Shown here piece after piece: positions 7,817-16,508 of a DNA stretch of 64,000 nt (its first letter is position 1; the number at the start of each line of letters is the position of its first letter). The notes under the pieces are model-generated. The model ran no database searches, was not told where the DNA came from, and was given only the letters and a program-made list of their open reading frames with translations. A program made the position numbers and the translations under genes. The stretch is from Micromonospora sp. WMMD1155 (lineage in GTDB: Bacteria; Actinomycetota; Actinomycetes; Mycobacteriales; Micromonosporaceae), in the NCBI RefSeq assembly GCF_029581275.1, contig NZ_CP120742.1, forward strand, positions 532,501-596,500, written 5' to 3'.

Positions 7817-8941
7817 TCAGCGGCGGATGCCCGCCCAGTCGTGGTGCCGGCGCACGGTGGAGAGGATGAAATCCACCACCCGTCGGGAGGTGTCGGGCAC
7901 CTGGTAGTCGACCGGGCAGGGCACGCCCTGCGCGGCGACCTGCGCCACCGTCACCTCGACCGCCTCGACCACGCCCTGCGGGTCGAGACCGGTCATGATG
8001 ATGCCGCCCGCGTCGAGCGCCTCGGGGCGTTCGATCGACTCCCGCAGCGTCACCGCGGGGAAGTTGAGGATGGCGGCCTCCTCGCTGATCGTCCCGCTGT
8101 CCGACAGGGTGCAAAACGCCTTGGTCTGCAGGTGGACGTAGTCGAGCAGGCCGAACGGGTCGTGGAAGGCGATGCCGTCCAGTGCGGTGGCGTCCGGGGC
8201 CAGCGCCTCCAGCCGCTTACGGGTGCGCGGGTGGGTGGAGACCAGCACCGGGAAGCCCCACCGGTCGCGCACCGCGACCAGACAGTCCAACAACCGCTGG
8301 AGCCGCTCAGGGCGGTCCACGTTCTCCTCCCGGTGCGCGCTGACCAGGAAGTACCGATCCCGGTCGAGTTCCAGCTGCCGCAGGATGGTCGAGTTGGCGA
8401 TCGGTGTCCGGTAGTGCTCCAGCACCTCCCGCATGGGCGAGCCGGTGTGCAGGATCCGGCGGGGGTGCAGGCCCTCGGCGAGCAGGTTGCGCCGGGCGTG
8501 TTCGGTGTAGACGAGGTTGAAGTCGGCCACGTGGTCGACCAGGCGCCGGTTGGTCTCCTCCGGCACGTTCAGGTCGAAGCACCGGTTGCCGGCCTCCATG
8601 TGGTAGACCGGCACCCGCATCCGGCGGGCCATCAGTGCGGCGATGCAACTGTTGGTGTCACCGAGCACCAGCAGCGCGTCGGGCTGCTCCTCGGCGATCA
8701 CCGCCTCCATGCCGACGAGGACCCCGCCGAGGACCCGCCCCAGCGATGACGTGTCGACGCGGAGGAACCGGTCGGGTTCCCGCATGCACAATTCTTTGAA
8801 GAACACGTCCGACAGGGCGGTGTCCCAATTCTGGCCGGTGTGCACCAGCGTGTGTTCCACCGTGTCGTCGAGTCGAGCGATCACCCGGGAGAGCCTGATG
8901 ATCTCGGGTCGGGTGCCGACCACGGTCATGATCCGGGTCAT
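7817..8941 (-). CDS. capG: UDP-N-acetyl-L-talosamine/FucNAc 2-epimerase (CapG/FnlC/WbjD)
   Basis: A 374-residue member of the WecB-type non-hydrolysing 2-epimerases. The N-terminus MTRIMTVVGTRPEIIRLS, the VLGDTNS segment, the HMEAGNRCFDLNVPEETNR block and SDSGTISEEA are all in place. In the CapEFG/FnlABC route this enzyme performs the last step, giving UDP-N-acetyl-L-fucosamine. ATG 8941 overlaps the stop of the preceding gene (ATGA), so the three genes form one coupled operon read leftwards from 11111. The longer frame upstream only runs into the neighbouring gene. Soluble and cytoplasmic. Confidence 0.9.
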   Translation of the reverse strand: MTRIMTVVGTRPEIIRLSRVIARLDDTVEHTLVHTGQNWDTALSDVFFKELCMREPDRFLRVDTSSLGRVLGGVLVGMEAVIAEEQPDALLVLGDTNSCIAALMARRMRVPVYHMEAGNRCFDLNVPEETNRRLVDHVADFNLVYTEHARRNLLAEGLHPRRILHTGSPMREVLEHYRTPIANSTILRQLELDRDRYFLVSAHREENVDRPERLQRLLDCLVAVRDRWGFPVLVSTHPRTRKRLEALAPDATALDGIAFHDPFGLLDYVHLQTKAFCTLSDSGTISEEAAILNFPAVTLRESIERPEALDAGGIIMTGLDPQGVVEAVEVTVAQVAAQGVPCPVDYQVPDTSRRVVDFILSTVRRHHDWAGIRR

Positions 8942-10077
8942 GCCCGTCCTCTCTCTGCTGCCAGCAGCGGCTCCGACCGGGCCGCCTCCACCGGTTCGGC
9001 CCAGGTGTCCGGCCGGTCCGGGTCGAAGAGTTCGTTGGTCCAGAACATCGTCACCAGTTCGTCCGCACCGGTGTTCACCAACTTGTGCACCCACATGGTG
9101 GGCATGTCGATGAGTGCAGGCTCGGCGCCGCTCACCGGAAACCGCAGCACCTCTGAGTCGCCGACCCGGCGCAGGCTGATCTCGGCCGAGCCACGCAACA
9201 CCACGAACCGCTCCACCTTCGCTAGGTGGAAGTGCTCTCCCCGGGTGATCCCGGGACGGGTGGTGGAGCAGAACGTCTGCCCCGCACCACCGTGTGCCTT
9301 GACCGTCTCGACCAGTTCACCACGGGCATCGGTCCGCCGGGGCAGCGTGATCGGGTAGTGCGCCGGGAAGCAGTGCGACCGGTAGGTATTGAACAGCCGC
9401 ACGTCGTGCCAGCTCGACAGGGACGGGATCTCCCCGGTCCGGTACGTCGCGGCCATCCCGGTGAGCCGGTCCGCCAGAGCCTGGACGCCGATGCGCAGCG
9501 CTGGCATCGCCGGATCCCACGATCCACCGTCGGAAACCCCGATGAGCCGGGCGGCGGCGTCGGTGACGTGCACCAGGCTCAATTCGCGGTCGCCGTCTAC
9601 CTCAGGCCGCCCACCCTCGGCGAGCAGCCGGCAGAAGGTCGCCACCGCCGAGTTGTAGTACGGCCGGCCGTGCTCGCCGTACAGGTTCGGCAGCAACACG
9701 TCGTCGAGGTCGACCCCGGTGTCCGCCAGCACCCGCGCCGCGGCGGCCTTGGCGTCGCCGTACGGTGTGCCGTTGCCGGCCTGCACCGAGTTGGCGTAGA
9801 CCACCCGCGCCGGCGGGTCCGCGCAGTGCTTGAGCCCGTCGGCGAGCTGGGTGGCGAGTTGGATGTTGCCAGCGGCGACGTCGGCCGGATCGCCACGGTT
9901 GACACCGGCCAGGTGCAGCAGGCGATCGTGACCGGCGATCTTCGCCGCGATCACCCCGGGGTCGGCCAGGTCGGAGCGGTTGAGCATGGTCGGCTCCGGC
10001 CACCCCAGCGCGCGCAGCAGCACCCGGACGTGCCAGCCGAGGAACCCGCCGCCGCCGGTGACGGCGAGCCTCAGCAC
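8938..10077 (-). CDS. capF: CapF/FnlB/WbjC: bifunctional SDR reductase with C-terminal cupin
   Basis: A 379-residue two-domain enzyme. Residues 1-245 form the SDR domain, opening with LAVTGGGGFLGWHV; residues 255-365 form a cupin with PGITRGEHFHLAKVERFVV, whose histidines bind a metal in CapF. The cupin handles C-3 epimerisation and the SDR domain the C-4 reduction that together give UDP-N-acetyl-L-talosamine. GTG 10077 overlaps the upstream capE stop by 7 nt. The full domain set is present and no damage is seen. Confidence 0.9.
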   Translation of the reverse strand: MLRLAVTGGGGFLGWHVRVLLRALGWPEPTMLNRSDLADPGVIAAKIAGHDRLLHLAGVNRGDPADVAAGNIQLATQLADGLKHCADPPARVVYANSVQAGNGTPYGDAKAAAARVLADTGVDLDDVLLPNLYGEHGRPYYNSAVATFCRLLAEGGRPEVDGDRELSLVHVTDAAARLIGVSDGGSWDPAMPALRIGVQALADRLTGMAATYRTGEIPSLSSWHDVRLFNTYRSHCFPAHYPITLPRRTDARGELVETVKAHGGAGQTFCSTTRPGITRGEHFHLAKVERFVVLRGSAEISLRRVGDSEVLRFPVSGAEPALIDMPTMWVHKLVNTGADELVTMFWTNELFDPDRPDTWAEPVEAARSEPLLAAERGRA

Positions 10078-11111
10078 GCCAACACCGGATCCCGCAGGGC
10101 CAGCTCCGCCCGCACCTCAGGCAGCGTCTTCAGCAATTCGACGATCTCGGGTACGCCGAGCTGCGGCGCGTTCGACGAGTTGAAGTCCTCGGTCAGCCCA
10201 TCGCCGAACTCGCCCTCGGAGACGTAGAGCGAGTAGTTGAGGTCGCGGCCGTCCAGCGGCACCCGGAGGAAGTCCCCGAAGTCCTCGGCCTGGACGAGTT
10301 CCTCCCGACTGGCCAGCGTCTCGGCCTGCTTCTCGCCGTGCCGGATGCCGATCACGTCGAGCTTCGCGGGCACGTCGAAGAGCTGGCACACCGCCTCGGC
10401 CAGGTCGCCGACGGTGCAGGCCGCGGCCTTACGAATGAAGATGTCACCGGCGCGGGCGTTCTGGAACGCGTGCTCGACCAGTTCGACGGAATCAGCCAGC
10501 GACATCACGAACCGGGTCATCCCCGGGTCGGTCACGGTAGGCGCCCGACCGGCCTTGATCTGCTCGATGAAGAGCGGGATCACCGACCCGCGCGAGTACA
10601 TGACATTGCCGTAGCGCACGCAGGACACGGTGGTGGCGCTGTTCGGGTTGTTGCGGGCGTGCGCCTGGATGACCTTCTCCATCATCGCCTTGCTCATGCC
10701 CATCGCGTTCACCGGGTAGACGGCCTTGTCGGTGCTGAGCGCCACCACCGAGCCGACACCGTTGCGTTCGGCGGCCTCGACGACATTGCTGCTGCCCAAA
10801 ACGTTCGTCCGTACTGCCTCAAGCGGAAAGAACTCGCACGACGGCACCTGCTTGAGCGCGGCCGCGTGAAAGATGTAGTCGATGCCCCGGCTGGCCTTGA
10901 GCACCGAGTCGTAGTCCCGGATGTCCCCGACGTAGTAGCGGACCCGCTCGTCGCCGAGTTGCCGACGCATCGCGTCCTGCTTGGCCTCGTCTCGGCTGAG
11001 CACCCGGACCTCGCCGACGCCCCGGGCGAGCAGCCGGCGAACCATGGTCTGGCCGAAGGAACCAGTGCCGCCGGTGATGAGCACGCGGCGGTCGGTGGTC
11101 GAGATAGTCAC
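10071..11111 (-). CDS. capE: CapE/FnlA/WbjB: UDP-GlcNAc 4,6-dehydratase/5-epimerase
   Basis: A 346-residue soluble SDR. It has LITGGTGSFGQTMVRRLL near the N-terminus, AALKQVPSCE and the family active-site block STDKAVYPVNAMGMSKAMMEK with the Met/Lys catalytic pair. It begins UDP-L-FucNAc synthesis from UDP-GlcNAc and leads the capE-capF-capG operon. GTG 11111 is preferred because GGGGA lies just upstream; a longer frame to 11231 adds a Cys/Arg-rich stretch that does not look coded. The promoter should lie in the 294-bp gap shared with the divergent 11406 gene. Confidence 0.9.
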   Translation of the reverse strand: MTISTTDRRVLITGGTGSFGQTMVRRLLARGVGEVRVLSRDEAKQDAMRRQLGDERVRYYVGDIRDYDSVLKASRGIDYIFHAAALKQVPSCEFFPLEAVRTNVLGSSNVVEAAERNGVGSVVALSTDKAVYPVNAMGMSKAMMEKVIQAHARNNPNSATTVSCVRYGNVMYSRGSVIPLFIEQIKAGRAPTVTDPGMTRFVMSLADSVELVEHAFQNARAGDIFIRKAAACTVGDLAEAVCQLFDVPAKLDVIGIRHGEKQAETLASREELVQAEDFGDFLRVPLDGRDLNYSLYVSEGEFGDGLTEDFNSSNAPQLGVPEIVELLKTLPEVRAELALRDPVLAC

Positions 11112-11405
11112 AGTTGATTCCCCGTCTCGTCTAGGCAGGTCGCGCCGCCGAACGCCTCGTCCTGGGGTAGGTGCGCATGTCAGACAACGATCAGGAGATG
11201 CCCCAGGAAACGATGACATAGGGCGATACACCGGCCAGTCGAATCTTGCCGAGCCAACAGCACGTCGATGCCGACCATCCGGCCGAATTTCGGCCCGGAT
11301 TCGACGAAACCGACCAGATCGCTACGTACGAATTGCTATACAGGCCATCGAAGCAGGACGAAGGGTCGACCGGCTGGTGGACATCGATGCGGGGGCAATG
11401 ATCGA
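11112..11405. other. Divergent promoter region between capE and the polymerase-like gene
   Basis: No gene is seen. The centre is richer in A and T than its flanks. TATACA at 11337-11342 is a possible -10 element for the rightward gene but lacks a good -35 partner at 17 nt. Regulation of the two divergent operons should be sought here. Confidence 0.4.
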
Positions 11406-12872
11406 ATGACGGTGTCGGCAGCAGCACTGAAAGCCCACGACCTGACGTCGTCTCCCGTGCCGCACGTTGGGGCGCCGCCACCGTTCCACCGGACGGCACG
11501 GGCCTGGTTGCCACTCTTGCTCTCCGCCGGATGGATGCTCGGCACCTTCGGCCTCTTCTGGACCGGGGCGTTGGCGCAGCAGGTGCCCGATCCAGGTCAG
11601 CTCTGCCGCTTCGTCCTCGCCGCCACCGCCGCGTTCGCCGCCGGCTATGCGGTCAGCATCCGGTCCCGCCGGCCGCCTGTCGTCGAGACTGCCGCCGTCT
11701 CCCGCCGCCAACGCTCGGTCTGGGTGCAGCGACTGGTCGTCGCCGGTGGGCTCTATTACATCGTTCTCGGCGTGGCGCTGCTCGGCGAGTACGGGGCCAC
11801 CGGGCCGGCCGACATCATGGCCAGCCTCCACGATCCGGCCGGGGCGTACGCCAACAAGTTCGCCGTGTACCAAGCCCAGCAGGACAGCGGGCGAACCAAC
11901 CTCGCGATTCAGGTCCTGACGCTGCTCGGCGTGCTCGGCACCGTGCTCGTTCCGGTGCTTGTCATTCACTGGCGGTGGCTCAGCATGGGGGTGCGTCTCG
12001 TCGGGGTCACCGGAGTCTGCACCTACTCGCTCTTCTTCCTCTACATCGGAACACTGAAGGGCCTCGGCGACTTCGTGTTGATGATCGCGGCCGGGCTCGT
12101 CATCGGCTGGGCACGGGAGGGTGATCCGGCCCGCCGACGAGCTCGCCGCCGACGGGCCACCGTGGTGGCGGCGGTCGTCGGCGTGCTCTTCTGCGGCTAC
12201 ATGGTGAACAACCAGGCCGATCGAGCTGCCTTGTTCGGCACACAGGACCGCGTCCGCGCCAGCCCAGTCGTAGAACGATACGTCGGACCACACCTGGCAG
12301 GTGGCGTTGCCGCACTGGTGCACTACCCGACACACGGCTACCTCGGCCTGGCCTACAACCTGGGGACGCCGTTCACCTGGTCACGGGGGTTGGGGAGTAC
12401 GCCCGCGCTTGCCTCCTACGCCAGCCAGTACCTGGACATCGACAGCAGTCGTCACCCGACGTATCCGCAACGCACCGAGGAGCGAACCGGTTGGCCCGCC
12501 GGGCTGAACTGGGCCACCATCTACCCCTGGCTCGCCTCCGATCTCACCTTCCCCGGCACCATCTTCTTCATGGCTCTGCTGGGGTGCCTGTTCGCCCGGA
12601 TGTGGCGCACATCGGTCGTGTCCCAGCGGATCCTGCCCAGCGCAATCTTCGTGCAGTTGGTGATCCTCGTTGGTTACATTCCCGCGAACAACCAACTCGG
12701 CATGTCCCGACCAGGGATGATCGGTCTCATCACCCTCCTCGTGCTGTACCTGATATCCACCGTTGCCCGACGCTACCAACGGAGGACGCCGACGTGGCTC
12801 AATCAGCATCGGCACGAGCCCGGCCATCGCCGACCGGAGTGGGCACCAACGGGGCGGTTCCCGCGCAACTGA
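11406..12872 (+). CDS. Multi-pass membrane protein, probable polysaccharide repeat-unit polymerase (Wzy-like)
   Basis: A 488-residue integral membrane protein with about ten hydrophobic segments and a large loop near 295-365 containing YPTHGYLGLAYNLGTPF, as seen in oligosaccharide repeat-unit polymerases. It should join lipid-linked repeats on the outer membrane face. ATG 11406 sits near a GGGGGCAA stretch. The next gene starts 79 nt before this one ends. Wzy proteins share little sequence, so the call rests on topology and position beside the flippase and glycosyltransferases. The tail after residue 465 is charged and probably cytoplasmic. Confidence 0.7.
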   Translation: MTVSAAALKAHDLTSSPVPHVGAPPPFHRTARAWLPLLLSAGWMLGTFGLFWTGALAQQVPDPGQLCRFVLAATAAFAAGYAVSIRSRRPPVVETAAVSRRQRSVWVQRLVVAGGLYYIVLGVALLGEYGATGPADIMASLHDPAGAYANKFAVYQAQQDSGRTNLAIQVLTLLGVLGTVLVPVLVIHWRWLSMGVRLVGVTGVCTYSLFFLYIGTLKGLGDFVLMIAAGLVIGWAREGDPARRRARRRRATVVAAVVGVLFCGYMVNNQADRAALFGTQDRVRASPVVERYVGPHLAGGVAALVHYPTHGYLGLAYNLGTPFTWSRGLGSTPALASYASQYLDIDSSRHPTYPQRTEERTGWPAGLNWATIYPWLASDLTFPGTIFFMALLGCLFARMWRTSVVSQRILPSAIFVQLVILVGYIPANNQLGMSRPGMIGLITLLVLYLISTVARRYQRRTPTWLNQHRHEPGHRRPEWAPTGRFPRN

Positions 12873-14152
12873 GTCCGGCCGAGGCCGTCCCCCACGGCGG
12901 CCAGTGGCTCGGCCAGTTGAGCATCGCGCCACTCTGCCTGGTCGCCGGACTGGCGCCGCTCGACCCACAACTCGCGTACCAGTACGGCCTCTGGCTCGCC
13001 GGGCTAGCGTTGCTGATCAACGGCCGGGTGCCCCGGGTCGGGGCGGTCGACGTCTTGGCCGTACTGCTCGGCGCTTGGGTCACCAGCACGTCCATCTGGA
13101 CGCGCGACCCGGCCGCCACCGCGATCGCTGTTCGCGTTTGGTGGACGGTGATCCTGGTCTTTCTCGCGGCTCGACACGTGATCCATACGCGGCCGCGGCT
13201 GCTCCTGATCGCGCTCGCGTTCCTGGTGGGCTCGACGTGGGCGGGGGTCAAGATGATCCTCGTGGGAGACGAGAACCAGATCCCCGGCCTACGGGTCGGG
13301 ATTGAGGGCGTCGGGGTCAACTACACGGCGTACTCCCTGTCCACCGGAGTCGTCGTTGGCCTGCTACTACTGGTCGCCGTTCGCAACCGGCTGGCCCGGA
13401 TCGCGCTTCTGCTGACCGCCCCGATCCTTCTCTACGCCACCGTCCTCACCGGCACACGTGCCAGCCTGGTGGCCCTCGCCGCCGTCGCCCTCTATCTGCT
13501 CCTGGACGGCGCTATCAAGCAGGCCTGGGTCCTGGCGGCTGCGGTCTCGCTGGTCCTCCTATTCGTGGTGCCCTTCGGCGACCTGAGCCAGTTCCGGCCG
13601 GAGTGGTTGGAGCATGCCTTCTCCCGCCCGCTGGACGATCTCTCCGGCCGATTGGCCGTCTGGCCCATCGCGGAGGCGTCCTTCTGGAAGTCACCGATGC
13701 TGGGCATCGGGGTGGGCGCCTTTCCGAGCACAAACCCCTACTTCGGTATCGGCGCCCACTCTCTGATGCTCACCCTCGGCAATGACATCGGCCTGGTGGG
13801 GATCGCGATGTTCGTGGCCCTGGTCAGCTGCGTGCTCCGCGATGCCGCACCGACCGACGGACGGCGGCACCGGATGCTCGTCGGGGCGCTCATCGTGGTC
13901 TCGACGCCGATCTGGCTCAGCGGGCACTGGGAGACCTCGCCGGCGGTATGGTCGGTCCTGGCCATCTGGTCCCGTCTTCCGCTGGCGCTGGTCAACCCAC
14001 GGCCGACACGGCGGCACCGACGCGCGTACCGCGGCTCACCGTTCGTCGCCTCCGTTGGCGCGGGCCCCGGAGGCCGCCAGGCGCAACGCCTGCACCTCGC
14101 CGCCGGCAGTCACGTCCGACTCGATCGGTCGCCTCGACACCGCCTTCAGTGA
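12794..14152 (+). CDS. O-antigen ligase/polymerase-family membrane protein (Wzy_C type)
   Basis: A 452-residue protein with about ten membrane helices. The TGTRASLVALAAVALYLLLDG block, a large outside loop (SGRLAVWPIAEASFW, IGVGAFPSTNP) and GAHSLMLTLGNDIGLVG match the O-antigen ligase/Wzy_C family. GTG 12794 follows CGGAGGACGCC and overlaps the preceding gene by 79 nt. Two such proteins side by side suggest one polymerase and one ligase or second polymerase. The last 39 codons (14036-14152) lie over the antisense 3' end of the flippase gene; this Arg/His-rich tail may be read-through past an eroded natural stop. Confidence 0.75.
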   Translation: MAQSASARARPSPTGVGTNGAVPAQLSPAEAVPHGGQWLGQLSIAPLCLVAGLAPLDPQLAYQYGLWLAGLALLINGRVPRVGAVDVLAVLLGAWVTSTSIWTRDPAATAIAVRVWWTVILVFLAARHVIHTRPRLLLIALAFLVGSTWAGVKMILVGDENQIPGLRVGIEGVGVNYTAYSLSTGVVVGLLLLVAVRNRLARIALLLTAPILLYATVLTGTRASLVALAAVALYLLLDGAIKQAWVLAAAVSLVLLFVVPFGDLSQFRPEWLEHAFSRPLDDLSGRLAVWPIAEASFWKSPMLGIGVGAFPSTNPYFGIGAHSLMLTLGNDIGLVGIAMFVALVSCVLRDAAPTDGRRHRMLVGALIVVSTPIWLSGHWETSPAVWSVLAIWSRLPLALVNPRPTRRHRRAYRGSPFVASVGAGPGGRQAQRLHLAAGSHVRLDRSPRHRLQ

Positions 14153-15469
14153 CCGGCGGTAGCCGACAACGGCCGACGGCAGGACGGTCACGCCGTACGA
14201 CACAGCCGAGGCGACGGCGATGCCGGAGAGTCCAATGCGGCCGGCAAGGTAGACCTTGAGCGGCACCGCGACGACGAAGCACGCCAGCCACCCGAAGAGT
14301 TGGGGGCGAAGTAGCCCGATGCTGTTCTGGACCATGAACATCGGCGACGCGACGCCGACCAACGCGGTATGCGTAGCGAGCGCGACCAACAGCAGGGTCG
14401 GCGCGTGCGCCAGCTCCGCCGACCGGATCCAGAGTCGGAATAAGTCGTTGCCGAAGAACACCAGGGCCACCCCGGGCAGGGTCACCACCCCGGCGCACAG
14501 GTACGACATGCGACGGGTGTTGCGCTGGACCCAAGTGACGTCGCCGCGTACCAACGCCTCACCGTTGGCCGGCCAGAGGGGCAGACCGACCAGCGTGATG
14601 AAGAGCGCGAGCACGCCGAAGATCCGCAGCACCACCGCGTAGTTCGCGGCCTCGGTCAGTCCGAGCACCCGGCCCACCAGGAACCCGTCCATGTTGAGCA
14701 CGACGGAGCTGAGTACGGCAACGACGAAAAACCGGAGCCCCAGCCGGAGCAACCCTCGTGCGGTCGGTATTCGTACATGCTGCGGTCGCGGCCGCAGCTT
14801 GGGGTTCTGCCAGCCGAAGTAGCAGATCGTGTTGGCCGCGTTCATCACTGGCACGGAGAGCACCGCCGCCGCGATCAGCAGGACCGGCTGCACCCCGACG
14901 ACGACGCCGCAGACCACAAGCGCCGCCGAGATCAGGCTGCCACCGGCCTGCCACAGGTTGCTCTGCGCCACCTCCTGGTACGCGTACTGCACGCGTTGGA
15001 TCAGCGCCAGCGGGATGTTCAACAGGAACGACCCGAAGCAGAGCAGGGCCACCGCCCGCGCGTCGCCGGCCACCTCGGGATCGGTGACGTTCAGCACGGC
15101 TGGCCACGGGACCAGCGCAACGGTCGCGGTCAGCACCGCGAGCAGCACCGCGGCGAGGCACCCGAGCAGGGCGTAGGCGCTCGCGATTTCCCGAGCCGCA
15201 GCGGTGCGGTCGCCGGCCGCTTGCAGCCGGGCGAGTCGGGTCAGCAGCCCGTTGCCGAGGCCGAAGTCGGCGAAGAGCGCCATGCTGGTCAGCGAGGTGA
15301 CCGCCATCCACATGCCGTAGCGCTCAGCACCGAGGTAACCAAACGCGAGCGGTGTGATCAACAACGGTGCGACCAGCCCGACGGCCTTGCCGCCGAGCGA
15401 GGATGTGATGCCGGCGATCAGCGCACGGCTGCGGACGCGCCGGGCCTCCCGATGGTGTGCCTCGTTCAC
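14036..15469 (-). CDS. Wzx-type lipid-linked oligosaccharide flippase (MATE/PST family)
   Basis: A 477-residue protein with 12-14 predicted membrane helices. The N-terminus IAGITSSLGGKAVGLVAPLL and the FGYLGAERYGMWMAVTSL segment are typical of polysaccharide transporters. It should move the undecaprenyl-linked repeat across the membrane for external polymerisation. GTG 15469 lies 12 nt after the upstream epimerase stop, so it is co-transcribed with 15482-18937. Its last 117 bp overlap the convergent ligase-like gene. Codon use supports this strand in the overlap up to about the RRSLKAV segment. Confidence 0.85.
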   Translation of the reverse strand: MNEAHHREARRVRSRALIAGITSSLGGKAVGLVAPLLITPLAFGYLGAERYGMWMAVTSLTSMALFADFGLGNGLLTRLARLQAAGDRTAAAREIASAYALLGCLAAVLLAVLTATVALVPWPAVLNVTDPEVAGDARAVALLCFGSFLLNIPLALIQRVQYAYQEVAQSNLWQAGGSLISAALVVCGVVVGVQPVLLIAAAVLSVPVMNAANTICYFGWQNPKLRPRPQHVRIPTARGLLRLGLRFFVVAVLSSVVLNMDGFLVGRVLGLTEAANYAVVLRIFGVLALFITLVGLPLWPANGEALVRGDVTWVQRNTRRMSYLCAGVVTLPGVALVFFGNDLFRLWIRSAELAHAPTLLLVALATHTALVGVASPMFMVQNSIGLLRPQLFGWLACFVVAVPLKVYLAGRIGLSGIAVASAVSYGVTVLPSAVVGYRRSLKAVSRRPIESDVTAGGEVQALRLAASGARANGGDER

Positions 15470-15481
15470 CCGGACGGGCCG

Positions 15482-16426
15482 TTACTGACCGGCCAGCACA
15501 CGCCCGGACATCCAGGCCACGGTCTGCTCCAGACCGGCCCGCAGCGGGGTCGGCCGCACCGTCGGGAAGAGTTCACGCAGTCGGTCGCTGTTGGCCTGTG
15601 AGTCCCGGACGTCGCCCGGTCGGGCCGGCGCGTGAACCACGTCCAACCGTCGCCCCATGATCTCCTCCAACTCGGCGATCAGCTCAAGCAGGGAGACACG
15701 GGCCCCGAAGGCGAGGTTGACCACGTCCGTCACGCCGACCCGGCGGAGCACCGCGTCGACGAGAGTGTCGGTGACCGAGCCGACATAGGTGAAGTCTCGG
15801 GTCTGTCGGCCGTCGCCGTGCACCTGTAGCGGCTGTCCGGCGAGGGCCGCGCTGACGAACCGGGGCACCACTGCGGCGTACGCGTGGTGAGCGGCCTGCC
15901 GAGGACCGAAGACGTTGAAAAAGCGGAACGGCAGCACCTGCATGCCGTAGCAGGCGGCGTACGCGATCGTGTACGCCTCGGCGGCGAGCTTCGACACGGC
16001 GTATGGGCTGACCGGTACCGGCCGCAGCCCTTCCTGTCGGGGCAGCACCGGGTTCGCGCCGTAGACCGAGGAAGACGAGGCGACAATCACCTGCCCGACG
16101 TCATGTCGGCGGGCCGCCTCCAGCACGCTCAGCGTCCCAGTCGCGTTCGCGTGGTGGCTCGGCAGTGGCCGGTCGACCGATCGGGGCACGGAACCAAGCG
16201 CGCCCAGGTGCACGACACTGGCGGCGCCAGCGACAGCCTCGTCGAGCAGGTCGGGGTCAAGGATCGTGCCGCGCAGCAGCGGGACGGGCAAGCCGTCCAG
16301 GTTCTCCAGTAGCCCGGTGGAAAGGTCGTCGACCGCGACGACCGAGGTAATGCCCGGCTCCGCCAGCAGCGCCCGGACCAGGTTGGCTCCGATGAACCCG
16401 GCACCACCCGTCACCACTACCTTCAT
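15482..16426 (-). CDS. UDP-sugar 4-epimerase-like NAD-dependent epimerase/dehydratase
   Basis: A 314-residue extended SDR with VVTGGAGFIGANLVRALL at residues 4-21, SSSSVYG around 120, YAVSKLAAE holding the catalytic Tyr/Lys, and FFNVFGPRQ. This pattern fits UDP-glucose or UDP-GlcNAc 4-epimerases (GalE, WbpP type). It would supply a galacto-configured sugar for the polymer. ATG 16426 puts the Rossmann motif at the N-terminus as in the family; the longer frame to 16480 adds 18 atypical residues. The exact substrate cannot be told from sequence. Confidence 0.82.
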   Translation of the reverse strand: MKVVVTGGAGFIGANLVRALLAEPGITSVVAVDDLSTGLLENLDGLPVPLLRGTILDPDLLDEAVAGAASVVHLGALGSVPRSVDRPLPSHHANATGTLSVLEAARRHDVGQVIVASSSSVYGANPVLPRQEGLRPVPVSPYAVSKLAAEAYTIAYAACYGMQVLPFRFFNVFGPRQAAHHAYAAVVPRFVSAALAGQPLQVHGDGRQTRDFTYVGSVTDTLVDAVLRRVGVTDVVNLAFGARVSLLELIAELEEIMGRRLDVVHAPARPGDVRDSQANSDRLRELFPTVRPTPLRAGLEQTVAWMSGRVLAGQ

Positions 16427-16508
16427 GCCCGCCCGCCCCGTCGTCGGTGCGACGGCCCGATGGCCGGCGCGACTAACCACAAGGTCAACGAAGAGAGCAC
16501 ACCATCGG

